A stretch of 64,000 bases of DNA from UBA9655 sp963704475 (GCA_963704475.1 OY969900.1:558001-622000); one strand, 5' to 3'. Numbered from the stretch's first letter, positions 8,126 through 17,336 are shown. Notes: generated from the sequence alone by a model not told the origin. Numbers and translations are program-made.

Positions 8126-8800
8126 ATGAAGCCGAACTTAACAAGATTGTTTTTAACGAGTGCAAGCACTCTTTTTCTGTTGACCTACCAAGTGACTGCT
8201 ATGCAGCAGAATGACCTAGAGGCCCATAACGGTCTATTAGCAACACCAGCAGCAACATCTGCACTCTCGCGTCTAGATGAGCTTACTGCACAGTTCACCC
8301 AAGAAGCACAAGCGGCTGTAGCTCATACCTCGTCTGTTCAAGAAACACAACTAGCTGCTAGAATAGCTGCCCTAAGCGCTGCAAGAGAAAAGGTTATAAT
8401 AGATGCTGCTCATGCTTTACCGCAGGCTTCTACTGACGAGGGCATAGCAAGAAAGGCGATCGAGACTCTGTTTAGAGAAGAACTTGTACTAGCACGCATC
8501 GGTCGTGCGGCTCTCAGCAGCGTGGAGAACCCTGCCGCGCATCTGGGAACTGTTATCCGCTGTCTAGCAGACTGGCAGGGCAATAAAGCATCCCTCTTCA
8601 ATAGCGTATGTAGCAGCCTCGAGCAGTGCAAAAAAGATCAGTGGTTGCAAGCTAAGCAAACCTTAGGATACCTCGACAACACCGACGGTTTGCGCGAAGC
8701 TGCCACCAATTTTTATAACGCCCTGCAAAAATTCTCCCAGCAGGTCGACAATGCGTCGACCCAGGTGGTCTTAAACCACTTACTTAGGCTCTTCAAGTAG
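8126..8800 (+). CDS. Exported helical protein, unknown function
   Basis: A 224-residue protein with a signal peptide (MKPNLTRLFLTSASTLFLLT, cleavage probably near QVTA, residue 25). The mature part is rich in Ala, Gln and Glu and predicted mostly helical, with two cysteines (C-S-S-L-E-Q-C near residue 160-166). I recognise no family. The leader motif LFLTSASTLFLL is nearly identical to that of the exported protein at 20331-20792, although the mature parts differ, which suggests a set of secreted proteins sharing a leader. Monocistronic, with its own promoter. Confidence 0.7.
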   Translation: MKPNLTRLFLTSASTLFLLTYQVTAMQQNDLEAHNGLLATPAATSALSRLDELTAQFTQEAQAAVAHTSSVQETQLAARIAALSAAREKVIIDAAHALPQASTDEGIARKAIETLFREELVLARIGRAALSSVENPAAHLGTVIRCLADWQGNKASLFNSVCSSLEQCKKDQWLQAKQTLGYLDNTDGLREAATNFYNALQKFSQQVDNASTQVVLNHLLRLFK

Positions 8801-8822
8801 TTTTAACTTCATAGGTTGAAAA

Positions 8823-8877
8823 TGAATGAGCCCACGAATGCGTCCTCAAACAGCGCTGTGAGTCGAGTGGGCTCATT
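8823..8877 (+). terminator. Long-loop terminator
   Basis: atgagcccac pairs with gtgggctcat across a loop of about 30 nt, followed by ttaag. It comes about 25 bp after the 8126-8800 stop. Confidence 0.45.
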
Positions 8878-8884
8878 TAAGATT

Positions 8885-9062
8885 ACAGAAAAAGAAGGAG
8901 GCCGACACCTAAGACTAGAATAAGCCCTTGTATTAGTTGTACTCATTAACCCGCTGTTCGATGATGGCCCTGGCTTCTTTGAGCTATCAACCCACTCAAG
9001 ATTTACGCATTCGTCCCTCACACTTCCATTAAAGCGTTCATTAATCCCATTTTCCCAAGATT
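8885..9062 (-). pseudogene. IS3-family transposase C-terminal remnant
   Basis: On the minus strand the reading SWENGINERFNGSVRDEC then VNLEWVDSS continues after a +1 shift as EARAIIEQRVNEYN and then, shifted again, YSSLRCRPPSF. This is the end of the DDE (rve) integrase domain of IS3-type OrfB, usually SWENGYxESFNGKLRDE...RPHSSLGYxTPxEF. Frameshifts and loss of the N-terminal part show it is dead. It fills the gap before ppk. Confidence 0.7.
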
Positions 9063-9063
9063 C

Positions 9064-11145
9064 TTACTTCAATGTTAAATGAGGAACACCTGCGTGCGTT
9101 CCATTCCCCCGTCCAGAAAGACTCGGATGTTTCATGAAGTAGTCGTGAGCACTGAATCCTGGGCCCATGGGATGATATTTACCATTCTCATCCAAGCTCC
9201 AACTTTGTGCATGATCCTTGAGGTAAGCCACCATAATCTGATTAAGAATTTGTTCCTTAACAGTTTGGTTTTCAATGGCAACAAGTGTTTCAAATCGCCA
9301 ATCTAAATTGCGCGGCAACAAATCAGCAGAAGAAATATAGACCTTTGACTCAAGGGAGGGAAGAACTTGGCCATTTCCAAAACAGAAAATGCGCGAGTGT
9401 TCTAAAAAACGCCCAATAAGGCTCTTAACCCGAATGTTCTCAGAAAGACCTTTGATCTGCGGGCGTAAGCAACATATACCACGTACAATAAGGTCAATAG
9501 AGACCCCCATCTGAGAAGCCTCATAAAGCAAATCAATAATTTGTTTATCCACAATAGCGTTTACCTTTGCCCAGATGGCTGCAGGTTTCCCCTTTTTTGC
9601 AGAACGAATTTCAGCTCTAATAAGTTCTTCAAGCGTACTCCTTAACGTAATCGGAGCATAAGCAAGTTTTTTTAGTTTTTTAGTATGTGCATAGCCTGTT
9701 AGATAATTAAAAATCTTTGATGCTTCTGCTCCCATTTCAGGGTTAGCCGTAAAAAGAGAAAGGTCATCGTAGATACGCGCAGTAACAGGATGATAATTTC
9801 CTGTCCCCAGGTGAGTGTAAATTTGAAGCCCCCTCTTCTCGCGCCGTGTCACAAGAGATATTTTTCCATGGGTTTTATACCCCAAAATTCCATAAAGAAC
9901 CATAACACCAGCACGTTCTAGATTCTGTGCCCATTGAAGGTTTGCTTGCTCATCAAATCGAGCCTTAATCTCAACAACAACTGTTACACTTTTCCCATTC
10001 TCTGCAGCATCAATGAGAGCAGCGACAATAGGAGAATCATTAGAAGTGCGATAAAGAGTTTGTTTGATAGACACAACATTTGGATCTCTTGCTGCTTGTT
10101 TAAGAAATTCCACGACAACATCAAAACTTTCATAAGGATGGTGAACAAGAAGATCTTTATGGGCAATAGCTGCAAAAATATTTCCTCCAAATTCTCGGAT
10201 ACGCTCAGGATAGCGTTCGTTATACGTAGAATACCTCAAGTCTGGTCTAGAAGAAGAAAGCAATTGATCTAACGTATCAAGACCTAAAGTCCCTTCAATG
10301 CGCATGACATCGCTCATATTGATCTGCAAATTTTCTCGAACAAATGTGCGCAAACAGAGCGGCATGGTTTCATCAATAGCAAGAGAAATGACAGCGCCTC
10401 GTTTGCGCTTTTTTAAAGCCACTTCAAAATACTGGACAAAATCTTCTGATTCTTCATGAAATTCAATTTCACTATCTCTCAAGATACGAAAGCATCCTGA
10501 AGAACGAATACGAAAACCAGGAAATAAGTCATTAATATGAAAAAGAACTATGTCTTCGACTAAGATATAATGTTGTCCTTTGCGCGGAAGCTGAATAAAC
10601 CTCGGAATCTGGCTTGGAAGAGGGACAAGGGCCTTCATTTCTTCCTCCTGTTTGCCAAGAAGGTCTAAGGCAATGGCAAGGCCCATATTGGGAATGAAAG
10701 GAAAGGGATGTGCGGGATCCACAGCAAGTGGCGTTAAAATTGGCAAGAGGTTGTTAATAAAATAAGTTTTTAGCCATTTTTTATCGTATTGGGAAAAATC
10801 CTTCGCCCGAACAATATAAAATTTTTCCTTCTGAAGCTCTTTCGTAAGTTTTTTGAATTGATCTTGCTGCCCTTTGATAAGTTTTAAAGAACGCTCATGG
10901 ATGGCCTGCAAAAGATCTTCAAGTTTCTGTCCATGACTATCTGGTCCCTCTGCCCCAGCATCTTGCTGATTTTTAAGGCCAGCAACCCGCACCATATAAA
11001 ATTCATCTAAGTTTCTCGCAGAAATAGAAATAAAGTTGATCCGCTCTAAAAGCGGGATCTCTTCATTGTAGGATTGGGCAAGGACTCGCTCATTAAAAGC
11101 AAGCCACGACAGTTCTCGATCAAATGTGCGGGGTTCTGGTTTCAC
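9064..11145 (-). CDS. ppk: Polyphosphate kinase
   Basis: Reversibly polymerises the gamma phosphate of ATP into inorganic polyphosphate. The 693 residues match Ppk1: N-terminal domain (FDRELSWLAFNERVLAQ), middle head domain, and C-terminal phospholipase D-like domains with the HLGTGNYHP motif holding the autophosphorylated histidine and IKARFDEQANL as ATP-binding segment. The start is GTG with an AAAGGGG ribosome binding site. It is a single gene flanked downstream by an IS3 remnant and upstream by repeat R2. Confidence 0.96.
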   Translation of the reverse strand: MKPEPRTFDRELSWLAFNERVLAQSYNEEIPLLERINFISISARNLDEFYMVRVAGLKNQQDAGAEGPDSHGQKLEDLLQAIHERSLKLIKGQQDQFKKLTKELQKEKFYIVRAKDFSQYDKKWLKTYFINNLLPILTPLAVDPAHPFPFIPNMGLAIALDLLGKQEEEMKALVPLPSQIPRFIQLPRKGQHYILVEDIVLFHINDLFPGFRIRSSGCFRILRDSEIEFHEESEDFVQYFEVALKKRKRGAVISLAIDETMPLCLRTFVRENLQINMSDVMRIEGTLGLDTLDQLLSSSRPDLRYSTYNERYPERIREFGGNIFAAIAHKDLLVHHPYESFDVVVEFLKQAARDPNVVSIKQTLYRTSNDSPIVAALIDAAENGKSVTVVVEIKARFDEQANLQWAQNLERAGVMVLYGILGYKTHGKISLVTRREKRGLQIYTHLGTGNYHPVTARIYDDLSLFTANPEMGAEASKIFNYLTGYAHTKKLKKLAYAPITLRSTLEELIRAEIRSAKKGKPAAIWAKVNAIVDKQIIDLLYEASQMGVSIDLIVRGICCLRPQIKGLSENIRVKSLIGRFLEHSRIFCFGNGQVLPSLESKVYISSADLLPRNLDWRFETLVAIENQTVKEQILNQIMVAYLKDHAQSWSLDENGKYHPMGPGFSAHDYFMKHPSLSGRGNGTHAGVPHLTLK

Positions 11146-11214
11146 GTTTTTTCCCCTTTTTATTGATAAAGAGGGTATACTACCAAAGGTTAATTATTTA
11201 ATAATAAGCAGCGT

Positions 11215-11390
11215 CGTCATTGCGAGGAGCGTGAGCGACGAAGCAACCCAGAACAAATAACTATTCCGAAGGAATACAAGAGTGTCATCCCAAACTTGTT
11301 TCGGGATCTCATGAACAAAAACGTTGTATGTCCTGCGGACATAAGTTGTTGGACTGGGTTGCTTCGTCGCTCACGCTCCTCGCAATGACG
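11215..11390. repeat. Dispersed palindromic repeat, type R2 with an R1 core
   Basis: cgtcattgcgaggagcgtga at the left pairs with its complement ending cctcgcaatgacg at the right; an R1-like sequence (gtcatcccaaacttgtttcg) sits in the loop. R2 arms also occur at 13396-13535, 16340-16390 and 31309-31480, and inside the 137-bp elements. Confidence 0.8.
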
Positions 11391-11415
11391 ACCATGGATA
11401 AGAGACAACAAAAAT

Positions 11416-13434
11416 ATGACTCAATCACCCCCTCCCCTCCCCTTACAATCCATGGCGAACGCCATCCGAGCGCTTACAATGGACGCCGTTGAGCGCGCCC
11501 ATTCCGGTCACCCCGGTATGCCGATGGGCATGGCAGATGTCGCCACCGTTTTATTCTCAAAATTTTTAAAGTTTGATGCGAGTGCGCCTCACTGGCCTGA
11601 TCGAGACCGATTTATTCTCTCCGCTGGTCACGGATCTATGCTGCTGTATGCGCTTTTATATTTAACAGGCTACAAGGATATGACCCTTGATGAGATTAAA
11701 AACTTTCGTCAGTGGGGCAGTCGAACAGCTGGTCACCCAGAATACGGAGACGCAGCAGGGATTGAAACCACGACAGGTCCCTTAGGCCAAGGGTTGGGCA
11801 ATGCCGTTGGGATGGCCCTTGCAGATAAAATGATGGCCTCCCAGTTCGGATCCCTCGTGAATCATAAAGTCTATGTGGTCGCAGGAGATGGATGCCTTAT
11901 GGAAGGCATTTCTCATGAAGCGATCTCTCTTGCAGGGCACTTGCAGCTTAATAATCTTGTTGTGTTATTTGATGATAATCATATCTCCATTGACGGCCCA
12001 ACGGACCTTGCTGTTTCTGATGATCAACTTGCGCGCTTTAAAGCGTCCCAGTGGGACGTTATGCGTATTGATGGCCATAACTTTACGGAAATCGAAACGG
12101 CGCTGAAAAAAGCACAAGGCGCACAAAAACCTGTGCTTATTGCCTGTAGAACACATATTGCAAAAGGCGCCCCCCACAAAGCCGATACCGCTTCTGCCCA
12201 TGGGTCACCTCTGGGAGCAGAAGAAGTTCAAGCAACGAGGGACAATCTTGGGTGGCCGTATCCCCCCTTTATTATTCCGGATGAGATTCTATCCGTGTGG
12301 CGAAAAGTTGGAGAGCAGGGGCATTCTTTACGCAAAGCGTGGGAAGAACGGCTTGCACACCATCCTTCCAAAAATGAATTCAACCGCCGCATCCAAGGGG
12401 ATCTCCCAAAAAATTGGGGAAACGCCCTGCAGCCCCTTCTTAAAAAATTTATTTCTGAAAAAACAAGTGTGCCCACCCGTAGCTCGTCTCAAATGGTCTT
12501 GGATGTCCTTTCCCCTCTTATCCCTGAACTTGTCGGGGGATCAGCGGATCTTACGGGCTCTAATAATACACAAGCCAAGGATATGGTGGCTATAAGTCCA
12601 GGAAATTATACCGGGCGCTATATTCATTATGGCGTCCGTGAACATGGCATGGCAGCCATGATGAATGGACTTGCCCTTCATGGTGGCTTTATTCCTTACG
12701 GAGGAAGCTTTTTAACCTTTACAGATTATTGCAGGCCTTCCATTCGCTTGTCAGCCCTCATGGGTATTCGGGTTATTTATGTCATGACCCATGATTCTAT
12801 TGGCCTTGGCGAAGATGGGCCCACCCACCAGCCAATCGAGCACTTAGCCTCACTGCGCGCCATTCCTAATCTTCTTGTGTTTCGCCCCGCAGATGCAGTT
12901 GAGGTGGCGGAATGTTGGATGTTGGCGTTGACTTCAAAGACATCCCCTTCCCTTCTCGCCTTAACCCGGCAGAAACTTCCGTCTCTTCGGGATGATATGT
13001 CTCAAAACTTTTCAGCCTATGGGGCCTATGTTTTGAAAGAAGCATCTGGTGTGCGCAAAGTCACACTCCTTGCAACTGGCTCAGAAGTGAGTATTGCCAT
13101 GAACGCGCAAAAGATACTCGAAGAAAAAGGGATCCCCACGGCTGTTGTCTCTATGCCCTGTTGGGAGCTTTTTGAAAAACAACCCCCAGCCTATCAGACT
13201 GCTATTTTAGGGCCGGGCACCTTCCGCGTTGCGATTGAAGCCGCCTCTCCTTTTGGGTGGGAAAGATACGTGGGAGAGAAAGGATGTATCATCGGCATGA
13301 CCCGGTATGGCGCTTCCGCCCCTTATGAAGATCTCTATCGCCACTTTGGCTTTAAACCTGAGAATGTGGTAAAAGTTGTGGAGGAGCGGTGTTTTCGTCA
13401 TTGCGAGGAACGAAGTGACGAAACAACCCAGTAA
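11416..13434 (+). CDS. tkt: Transketolase
   Basis: Transfers two-carbon units between sugar phosphates using thiamine diphosphate, linking glycolysis and the pentose phosphate pathway. Domain order is normal: N-terminal ThDP-binding domain with GDGCLMEGISHEA (about residues 154-166), central pyrimidine domain with GVREHGMAAMMNG (about 411-423), and C-terminal transketolase domain. The last residues, RHCEERSDETTQ, are encoded by the R2 repeat at 13396 onwards, so the native end has been replaced by repeat sequence. gap follows 141 bp later. Confidence 0.97.
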   Translation: MTQSPPPLPLQSMANAIRALTMDAVERAHSGHPGMPMGMADVATVLFSKFLKFDASAPHWPDRDRFILSAGHGSMLLYALLYLTGYKDMTLDEIKNFRQWGSRTAGHPEYGDAAGIETTTGPLGQGLGNAVGMALADKMMASQFGSLVNHKVYVVAGDGCLMEGISHEAISLAGHLQLNNLVVLFDDNHISIDGPTDLAVSDDQLARFKASQWDVMRIDGHNFTEIETALKKAQGAQKPVLIACRTHIAKGAPHKADTASAHGSPLGAEEVQATRDNLGWPYPPFIIPDEILSVWRKVGEQGHSLRKAWEERLAHHPSKNEFNRRIQGDLPKNWGNALQPLLKKFISEKTSVPTRSSSQMVLDVLSPLIPELVGGSADLTGSNNTQAKDMVAISPGNYTGRYIHYGVREHGMAAMMNGLALHGGFIPYGGSFLTFTDYCRPSIRLSALMGIRVIYVMTHDSIGLGEDGPTHQPIEHLASLRAIPNLLVFRPADAVEVAECWMLALTSKTSPSLLALTRQKLPSLRDDMSQNFSAYGAYVLKEASGVRKVTLLATGSEVSIAMNAQKILEEKGIPTAVVSMPCWELFEKQPPAYQTAILGPGTFRVAIEAASPFGWERYVGEKGCIIGMTRYGASAPYEDLYRHFGFKPENVVKVVEERCFRHCEERSDETTQ

Positions 13435-13535
13435 AACAACTATTTCGAAGGAATAAAACATGGCTTTAAAAAAAGTTGTAAGCCCTTCAGGCTTGAGTAT
13501 ATTCACTGGGTTGCTTCGCTTCGCTCGCAATGACG
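13396..13535. repeat. Palindromic repeat R2 running into tkt
   Basis: The arms cgtcattgcgaggaacgaag and ttcgctcgcaatgacg form an inverted repeat. The left arm encodes the last 12 residues and the stop of tkt. Confidence 0.8.
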
Positions 13536-13575
13536 GCCCTTATATTATACTTTAACAACGAAAGGAACTCTACCC

Positions 13576-14580
13576 ATGTCTCTTAAAGTTGCCATCAATG
13601 GATTTGGCCGTATTGGTCGCCTTGTTCTCAGAGCCATTTTTGAAAATAGACGATCTGATATTGACGTATGCGCAATCAATGATTTAGGCACAATCTCAGA
13701 TAATGCCCATCTGTTTAAGTACGATTCTGTTCATGGCGCTTTCCCGGGAACGGTTGAGGTGCAGGAGGATGGATTTAAGATCAACGGTCATTTTATAAAA
13801 GTGTTGAGCCATCCGGACCCGGCAGCGCTTCCTTGGAAAGAGCTGGGAATTGATATTGTCATGGAATGCTCAGGCCATTTTACAAAGAGGGAAGAGGCTG
13901 CAAAACACCTAGGCGCAGGCGCTAAAAAAGTTCTGATTTCTGCCCCTGCAGAAGGGGCTGACCTCACTGTTGTATATGGGGTAAACCACAAAGAACTAAA
14001 GCGCGACCATGTCGTTGTCTCAAATGCTTCCTGCACAACCAATTGCTTGGCCCCTGTTGCTTTTGTCTTGAATAAGACCATTGGCATTACCCATGGGTTT
14101 ATGACAACGATTCATTCCTATACGGGGGACCAACGGCTTGTAGACACCCTCCATAAAGACTTACGGCGTGCACGCGCAGCAGCTCTTTCTTTAATCCCCG
14201 CTTCAACGGGGGCTGCAAAGGCTGTGGGCCTTGTCTTACCTGAACTCAAGGGAAAGCTTGACGGAACAGCTGTCCGAGTCCCCACAGCGAATGTTTCTTT
14301 GATTGATTTTAAATTTATCTCAAAACAACCCACATCAAAATCTGAGATTAATAACGTGATCGCTGAAGCTGCAGAAAATGAGCTTCAGGGCATTTTAACC
14401 GTTAATAATGAACCGCTTGTCAGTTGTGACTTTAATCACAACTCCGCTAGTTCCATTTTTGATTTGACAGAAACCCACGTTGTGGATGGCGTCTTTTGTC
14501 GCATTTTGGCTTGGTACGATAATGAATGGGGCTTTTCCAACCGGATGGCCGATACAGCGCTTGTTATGGGGAGACTTTAA
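13576..14580 (+). CDS. gap: Glyceraldehyde-3-phosphate dehydrogenase
   Basis: Oxidises glyceraldehyde-3-phosphate to 1,3-bisphosphoglycerate with NAD. The 334 residues are the standard length. The Rossmann start is INGFGRIGRLVLRA (residues 8-21), the active-site cysteine is in SNASCTTNCLAP (about residue 154), and the C-terminal WYDNEWGFSNRM motif is present. No pgk follows, unlike many alphaproteobacteria; the neighbours are tkt and ssrA. Confidence 0.97.
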   Translation: MSLKVAINGFGRIGRLVLRAIFENRRSDIDVCAINDLGTISDNAHLFKYDSVHGAFPGTVEVQEDGFKINGHFIKVLSHPDPAALPWKELGIDIVMECSGHFTKREEAAKHLGAGAKKVLISAPAEGADLTVVYGVNHKELKRDHVVVSNASCTTNCLAPVAFVLNKTIGITHGFMTTIHSYTGDQRLVDTLHKDLRRARAAALSLIPASTGAAKAVGLVLPELKGKLDGTAVRVPTANVSLIDFKFISKQPTSKSEINNVIAEAAENELQGILTVNNEPLVSCDFNHNSASSIFDLTETHVVDGVFCRILAWYDNEWGFSNRMADTALVMGRL

Positions 14581-14600
14581 AAAAATAAAACATCTCCCTC

Positions 14601-14629
14601 TTTACATTTCTTCAAAGAAAGACTATAAT
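14601..14629 (+). promoter_or_regulatory. ssrA promoter
   Basis: TTTACA at 14601-14606 and a perfect TATAAT at 14624-14629 are separated by 17 bp. The predicted start near 14636 sits just before the tmRNA acceptor piece. Confidence 0.75.
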
Positions 14630-14639
14630 AAAGTTGTTG

Positions 14640-14965
14640 AGGAAACTTAACTATAGTGATAAACGTTTTTCGGAATAAGCGTTACGGACCCGGGGGCGGA
14701 ACCCGGCACCTCCACCATATAGCATAAAGTTTATGGGGGTGAATGAGGATCGACGTGCGTAGTAAAGGATGAATTTTCACTCGGCATGGTACCACCGATA
14801 TCGGGCTAAACACATAAATGCAAAAGATTTTAATGCATTTGGTCGTATGGTTGCAAACTTAAATGCGAGCAACTCTAATAACGAGCGCGTAGCTGCTGTA
14901 ATGGCCGCTTAAGCTTGTAAACGATCGCGGTTCGAGGGGCACCGGGCAACAGAAGCCCCTCACTG
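14640..14965 (+). ncRNA. ssrA: Permuted (two-piece) tmRNA
   Basis: The acceptor piece comes first and ends CACCTCC-A-CCA (14707-14717); after a 17-nt spacer the coding piece starts GGGGGTGAATGAG (14735). CACCTCC pairs fully with GGGGGTG (one G-U), rebuilding the tRNA-like acceptor stem, and the T-arm reads cgggggcggaacccgg. This is the circularly permuted layout of alphaproteobacteria, processed into two RNAs. The resume codon is GCA at 14853, giving the tag ANLNASNSNNERVAAVMAA and TAA at 14910-14912. The tag marks stalled proteins for ClpXP. A hairpin gaggggc/gcccctc (14934-14961) near the end may be the last pseudoknot stem or a terminator. Outer ends are approximate. Confidence 0.93.
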
Positions 14966-15002
14966 AGTTTTTAGAGGAGAGAATTGCAAAATTCACCCAC
15001 CC

Positions 15003-15154
15003 CTTGTCATCCTTGGACTAGAAAAGGCTTGGTTTTCGAAGAAAAACAACGACTTTTCTTGATCCGAGGATCTTGCCTTCATCGACGAGATCCTCGATGA
15101 AGAAGTCCTAGAATTTGCTTTGCAAATTAAGGACTTCTAGCTCGAAGATGACAA
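15003..15154. repeat. Dispersed palindromic repeat, type R3
   Basis: The unit runs from cttgtcatccttgga to gctcgaagatgacaac, with an inner gaggatcttgcc..gagatcctcgatgaag block. It fills most of the gap between ssrA and sspB. Confidence 0.75.
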
Positions 15155-15250
15155 CCAGGGGGCTATCCCAAGAGCCTGGCCCTACGAAGGCAGGAGATGA
15201 CACCCGGGGACTCATTTTGTAATTCCCTCGCAAGAAAAAGGAAATAACCT

Positions 15251-15697
15251 ATGGACGGATTCAACTACGAAGCGATGGTTCAAGAGGGATTAAGAAGCGT
15301 CGTGCGCGAAGCCCTTGAAATGACTGTGCTTGAAGGTCTTCCCGGATCCCATCATTTTTATATTGCCTTCAAGACAGATTACCCTGGGGTTCAACTCGCT
15401 GATTACCTCAGAGAACGTCATCTGGAAGAAATGACCATCGTCATTCAACACCAATACTGGGGACTGGAAGTTGATGACAACGGGTTTTTCGTAACATTAA
15501 GTTTTAGCGAATCTCAAGAACGCATTTATGTCCCCTTCCATGCTCTTTTAAGTTTCATGGATCCTTACGCAAAATTTGGCCTTCAATTCGTTCCTCCTCC
15601 TGTGATTGAGATTGAGGAAGTTCTTGATCCTTGCCTTTCTTCTTCTACAGAAACCGAAGGAAACATCATTTCTTTGGATACGTTTAGAAAGAAATAG
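15251..15697 (+). CDS. sspB: ClpXP adaptor SspB, alphaproteobacterial type
   Basis: A 148-residue protein of the DUF1321/SspB-alpha family. It binds the ssrA tag and delivers tagged proteins to ClpX. The substrate-binding beta domain covers about residues 1-115 (HHFYIAFKTDYPGVQL, MTIVIQHQYWGLEV, YVPFHALLSFMDPYAKFGLQF). A linker rich in Pro/Glu/Ser leads to the short ClpX-docking tail NIISLDTFRKK. It lies right after ssrA, so tag RNA and tag adaptor are neighbours. The next gene starts 8 bp after its stop. Confidence 0.9.
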   Translation: MDGFNYEAMVQEGLRSVVREALEMTVLEGLPGSHHFYIAFKTDYPGVQLADYLRERHLEEMTIVIQHQYWGLEVDDNGFFVTLSFSESQERIYVPFHALLSFMDPYAKFGLQFVPPPVIEIEEVLDPCLSSSTETEGNIISLDTFRKK

Positions 15698-15705
15698 GAA
15701 AATTT

Positions 15706-15990
15706 ATGAACTTATTATGCTCATGGATCCCAGATATCATTGGATGTGTGGGAACCCTTATTATCGTCGTTGCCTATGCTTTACTTCAAGCAAGAAAGTT
15801 AGAGCCTGACGGCGTCCTTTATTCCCTTTTGAATGTAACGGGTGCGGTTATGATCTTAGTTTCATTGTATTATGTCTGGAATGTCGCCGCCGTTGTGATG
15901 GAAGTGACATGGCTCATCATCAGCGCGTACGGCTTGGGAAAGGGAATTCTCGTCTGCCGTCTCCAACCAAAAGCTAATAGAGAAAGATGA
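15706..15990 (+). CDS. Small membrane protein, CBU_0592-like
   Basis: A 94-residue protein with three hydrophobic segments (about 8-26, 38-56 and 60-78), the first reading PDIIGCVGTLIIVVAYALLQ. The layout resembles the CBU_0592 family of small integral membrane proteins found in many proteobacteria, function unknown. It starts 8 bp after sspB and probably shares its transcript. Confidence 0.6.
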   Translation: MNLLCSWIPDIIGCVGTLIIVVAYALLQARKLEPDGVLYSLLNVTGAVMILVSLYYVWNVAAVVMEVTWLIISAYGLGKGILVCRLQPKANRER

Positions 15991-16048
15991 TTCTAGACAT
16001 ACGCTCAAAAAGTTTATATAAACGCTTAACGTATAAGGAAACACACCC

Positions 16049-16267
16049 ATGAAAAAAGACATTCATCCTGCCTATCATGAAATCAATGTCATTATGACAG
16101 ATGGCTCCCAGTTTAAAACACAATCGACCTGGGGAAAGCCTGGAGACTCATTGCGGCTCGATATCGACCCGGTCTCTCATCCTGCATGGACAGGAGTCCA
16201 TCGACTTCTTGATACAGGCGGACAGCTTGCAAAATTCGAGGGCCGTTTCAAGGGCTTGAATCTTTAG
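16049..16267 (+). CDS. rpmE: 50S ribosomal protein L31
   Basis: A 72-residue L31 with the typical start MKKDIHPAYHEINVIMTDG, the SxWGKPGDSLRLDIDP centre and the FxGRFKGL end. It lacks the zinc-binding CxxC pair, so it is the C-minus form. AAGGAAA precedes the ATG by about 7 nt. It lies 58 bp after the small membrane protein gene and is followed by a half copy of repeat R4. Confidence 0.95.
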   Translation: MKKDIHPAYHEINVIMTDGSQFKTQSTWGKPGDSLRLDIDPVSHPAWTGVHRLLDTGGQLAKFEGRFKGLNL

Positions 16268-16268
16268 A

Positions 16269-16390
16269 GCTCTTTCACCTCTCCCCTTGCGGGAGAGATA
16301 TATTGAAGAGGCATTTGGTCTTATTTTATTCCTTCGGAATAGTCATTTGTACTGAGTTGCTTTATCGTTTCACTCCTCGCAATGACGCAT
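16269..16390. repeat. Half copies of repeats R4 and R2
   Basis: ctctttcacctctccccttg (R4 arm) is followed by attccttcggaatag and then a decayed R2 arm ending ctcctcgcaatgacg. The next 250 bp (16391-16640) hold no recognisable gene. Confidence 0.6.
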
Positions 16391-16649
16391 CATATTGTTT
16401 CTAAAAACAAAATTACAGGGAGGTGCAAAGAACACGGGAGAGGAGTGGAGCCCATCTGAAGGTGTATTGGGACTCTATATCTTTGCAGAGGGTACTTGTG
16501 CGAGAGACCTTAAGGCCTAACCGCCACACACCATCGTTTACCCCAATAGCTATAGCCCCCTCCTCGATTCGACCGCACTATTCGATCATACGAGCGACAT
16601 CCACTCTGCCACCGCGGTATTGCAACCTCCCAGTCACAAACGCAATTTT

Positions 16650-16937
16650 TTATAGTCCAAACCGCGCCCGCGCTGCAGCGGCTTTAGCTGGACCGTATTG
16701 ACCATTCAACACTGCAGTGCGTTCGTCAAGTAACTCGCACTTGTAGGGCGGGTCTGGGTTGTCCCCGCTACTGTTGTTATGGCAAATACCGCAAGGGTCA
16801 TACCACGGACAATCTGAGTCCGTTGTGCAGTATTGGCCACATGCCACTGCCTTGTTGCTGGTGGTTGCTAGGAGAGAAGGTAGTACGGCTAAACAGCCGA
16901 TTACGAATGATGTCGGAAGAAATTTTGTGTTATACAT
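16650..16937 (-). CDS. Secreted six-cysteine microprotein 3
   Basis: A 95-residue protein. The leader MYNTKFLPTSFVIGCLAVLP matches that of the 37244-37432 protein (TKFLRTSFVIAVLAILP). After the signal peptide there are exactly six cysteines (C33, C37, C43, C49, C52, C67), spaced C-x3-C-x5-C-x5-C-x2-C-x14-C, including CTTDSDC, which resembles the CxxDxDC element of eukaryotic disulfide-core domains. A 28-residue tail (ending AAAARARFGL) has no cysteine. An AAAGGA ribosome binding site precedes the ATG. Exported, disulfide-rich; function unknown. Confidence 0.68.
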   Translation of the reverse strand: MYNTKFLPTSFVIGCLAVLPSLLATTSNKAVACGQYCTTDSDCPWYDPCGICHNNSSGDNPDPPYKCELLDERTAVLNGQYGPAKAAAARARFGL

Positions 16938-17137
16938 TTTTATATTCCTTTCTTTCTGTATTCTACAATTTATATTTTTTCACATTTTGATTTAAAAAAT
17001 AGTTAACACTGTAACATTTTTTATTTTTCTTCTCTTGCGCTTCTTGGTTGTTTAGAGAAAGTGGAAGAGTCATGTAATATCCTGATAGCTCATCCCCAAC
17101 CCATATAATCCTAGGATTTTGTTGTTTAGGGAGGAGT

Positions 17138-17266
17138 TTAAAACCGTTTGACTTTCTTTAAGCCAGACTTTTTAATTTCTTTAAACGTAGCATCTCCAAT
17201 CATAGATTGCTGAATATCCAAAGCCTTTGAGCCTTTATCATCCGTTTTGAGGGCATAATTTGTCAT
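17138..17266 (-). CDS. Possible 42-residue protein
   Basis: The minus strand reads MTNYALKTDDKGSKALDIQQ and ends GLKKVKRF. It is basic, without a signal peptide or any family I know, and lies head-to-head with the DUF6314 gene in an otherwise empty 400-bp gap. It could be a true short gene or the degraded end of a larger one. No strong ribosome binding site is visible. Confidence 0.3.
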   Translation of the reverse strand: MTNYALKTDDKGSKALDIQQSMIGDATFKEIKKSGLKKVKRF

Positions 17267-17336
17267 GAGATCTCTCTTTGTTTTCGGCTTAATCTATAAC
17301 CAAACGCTTTGCAAAAATTACTCCAGAGGCTTACAA

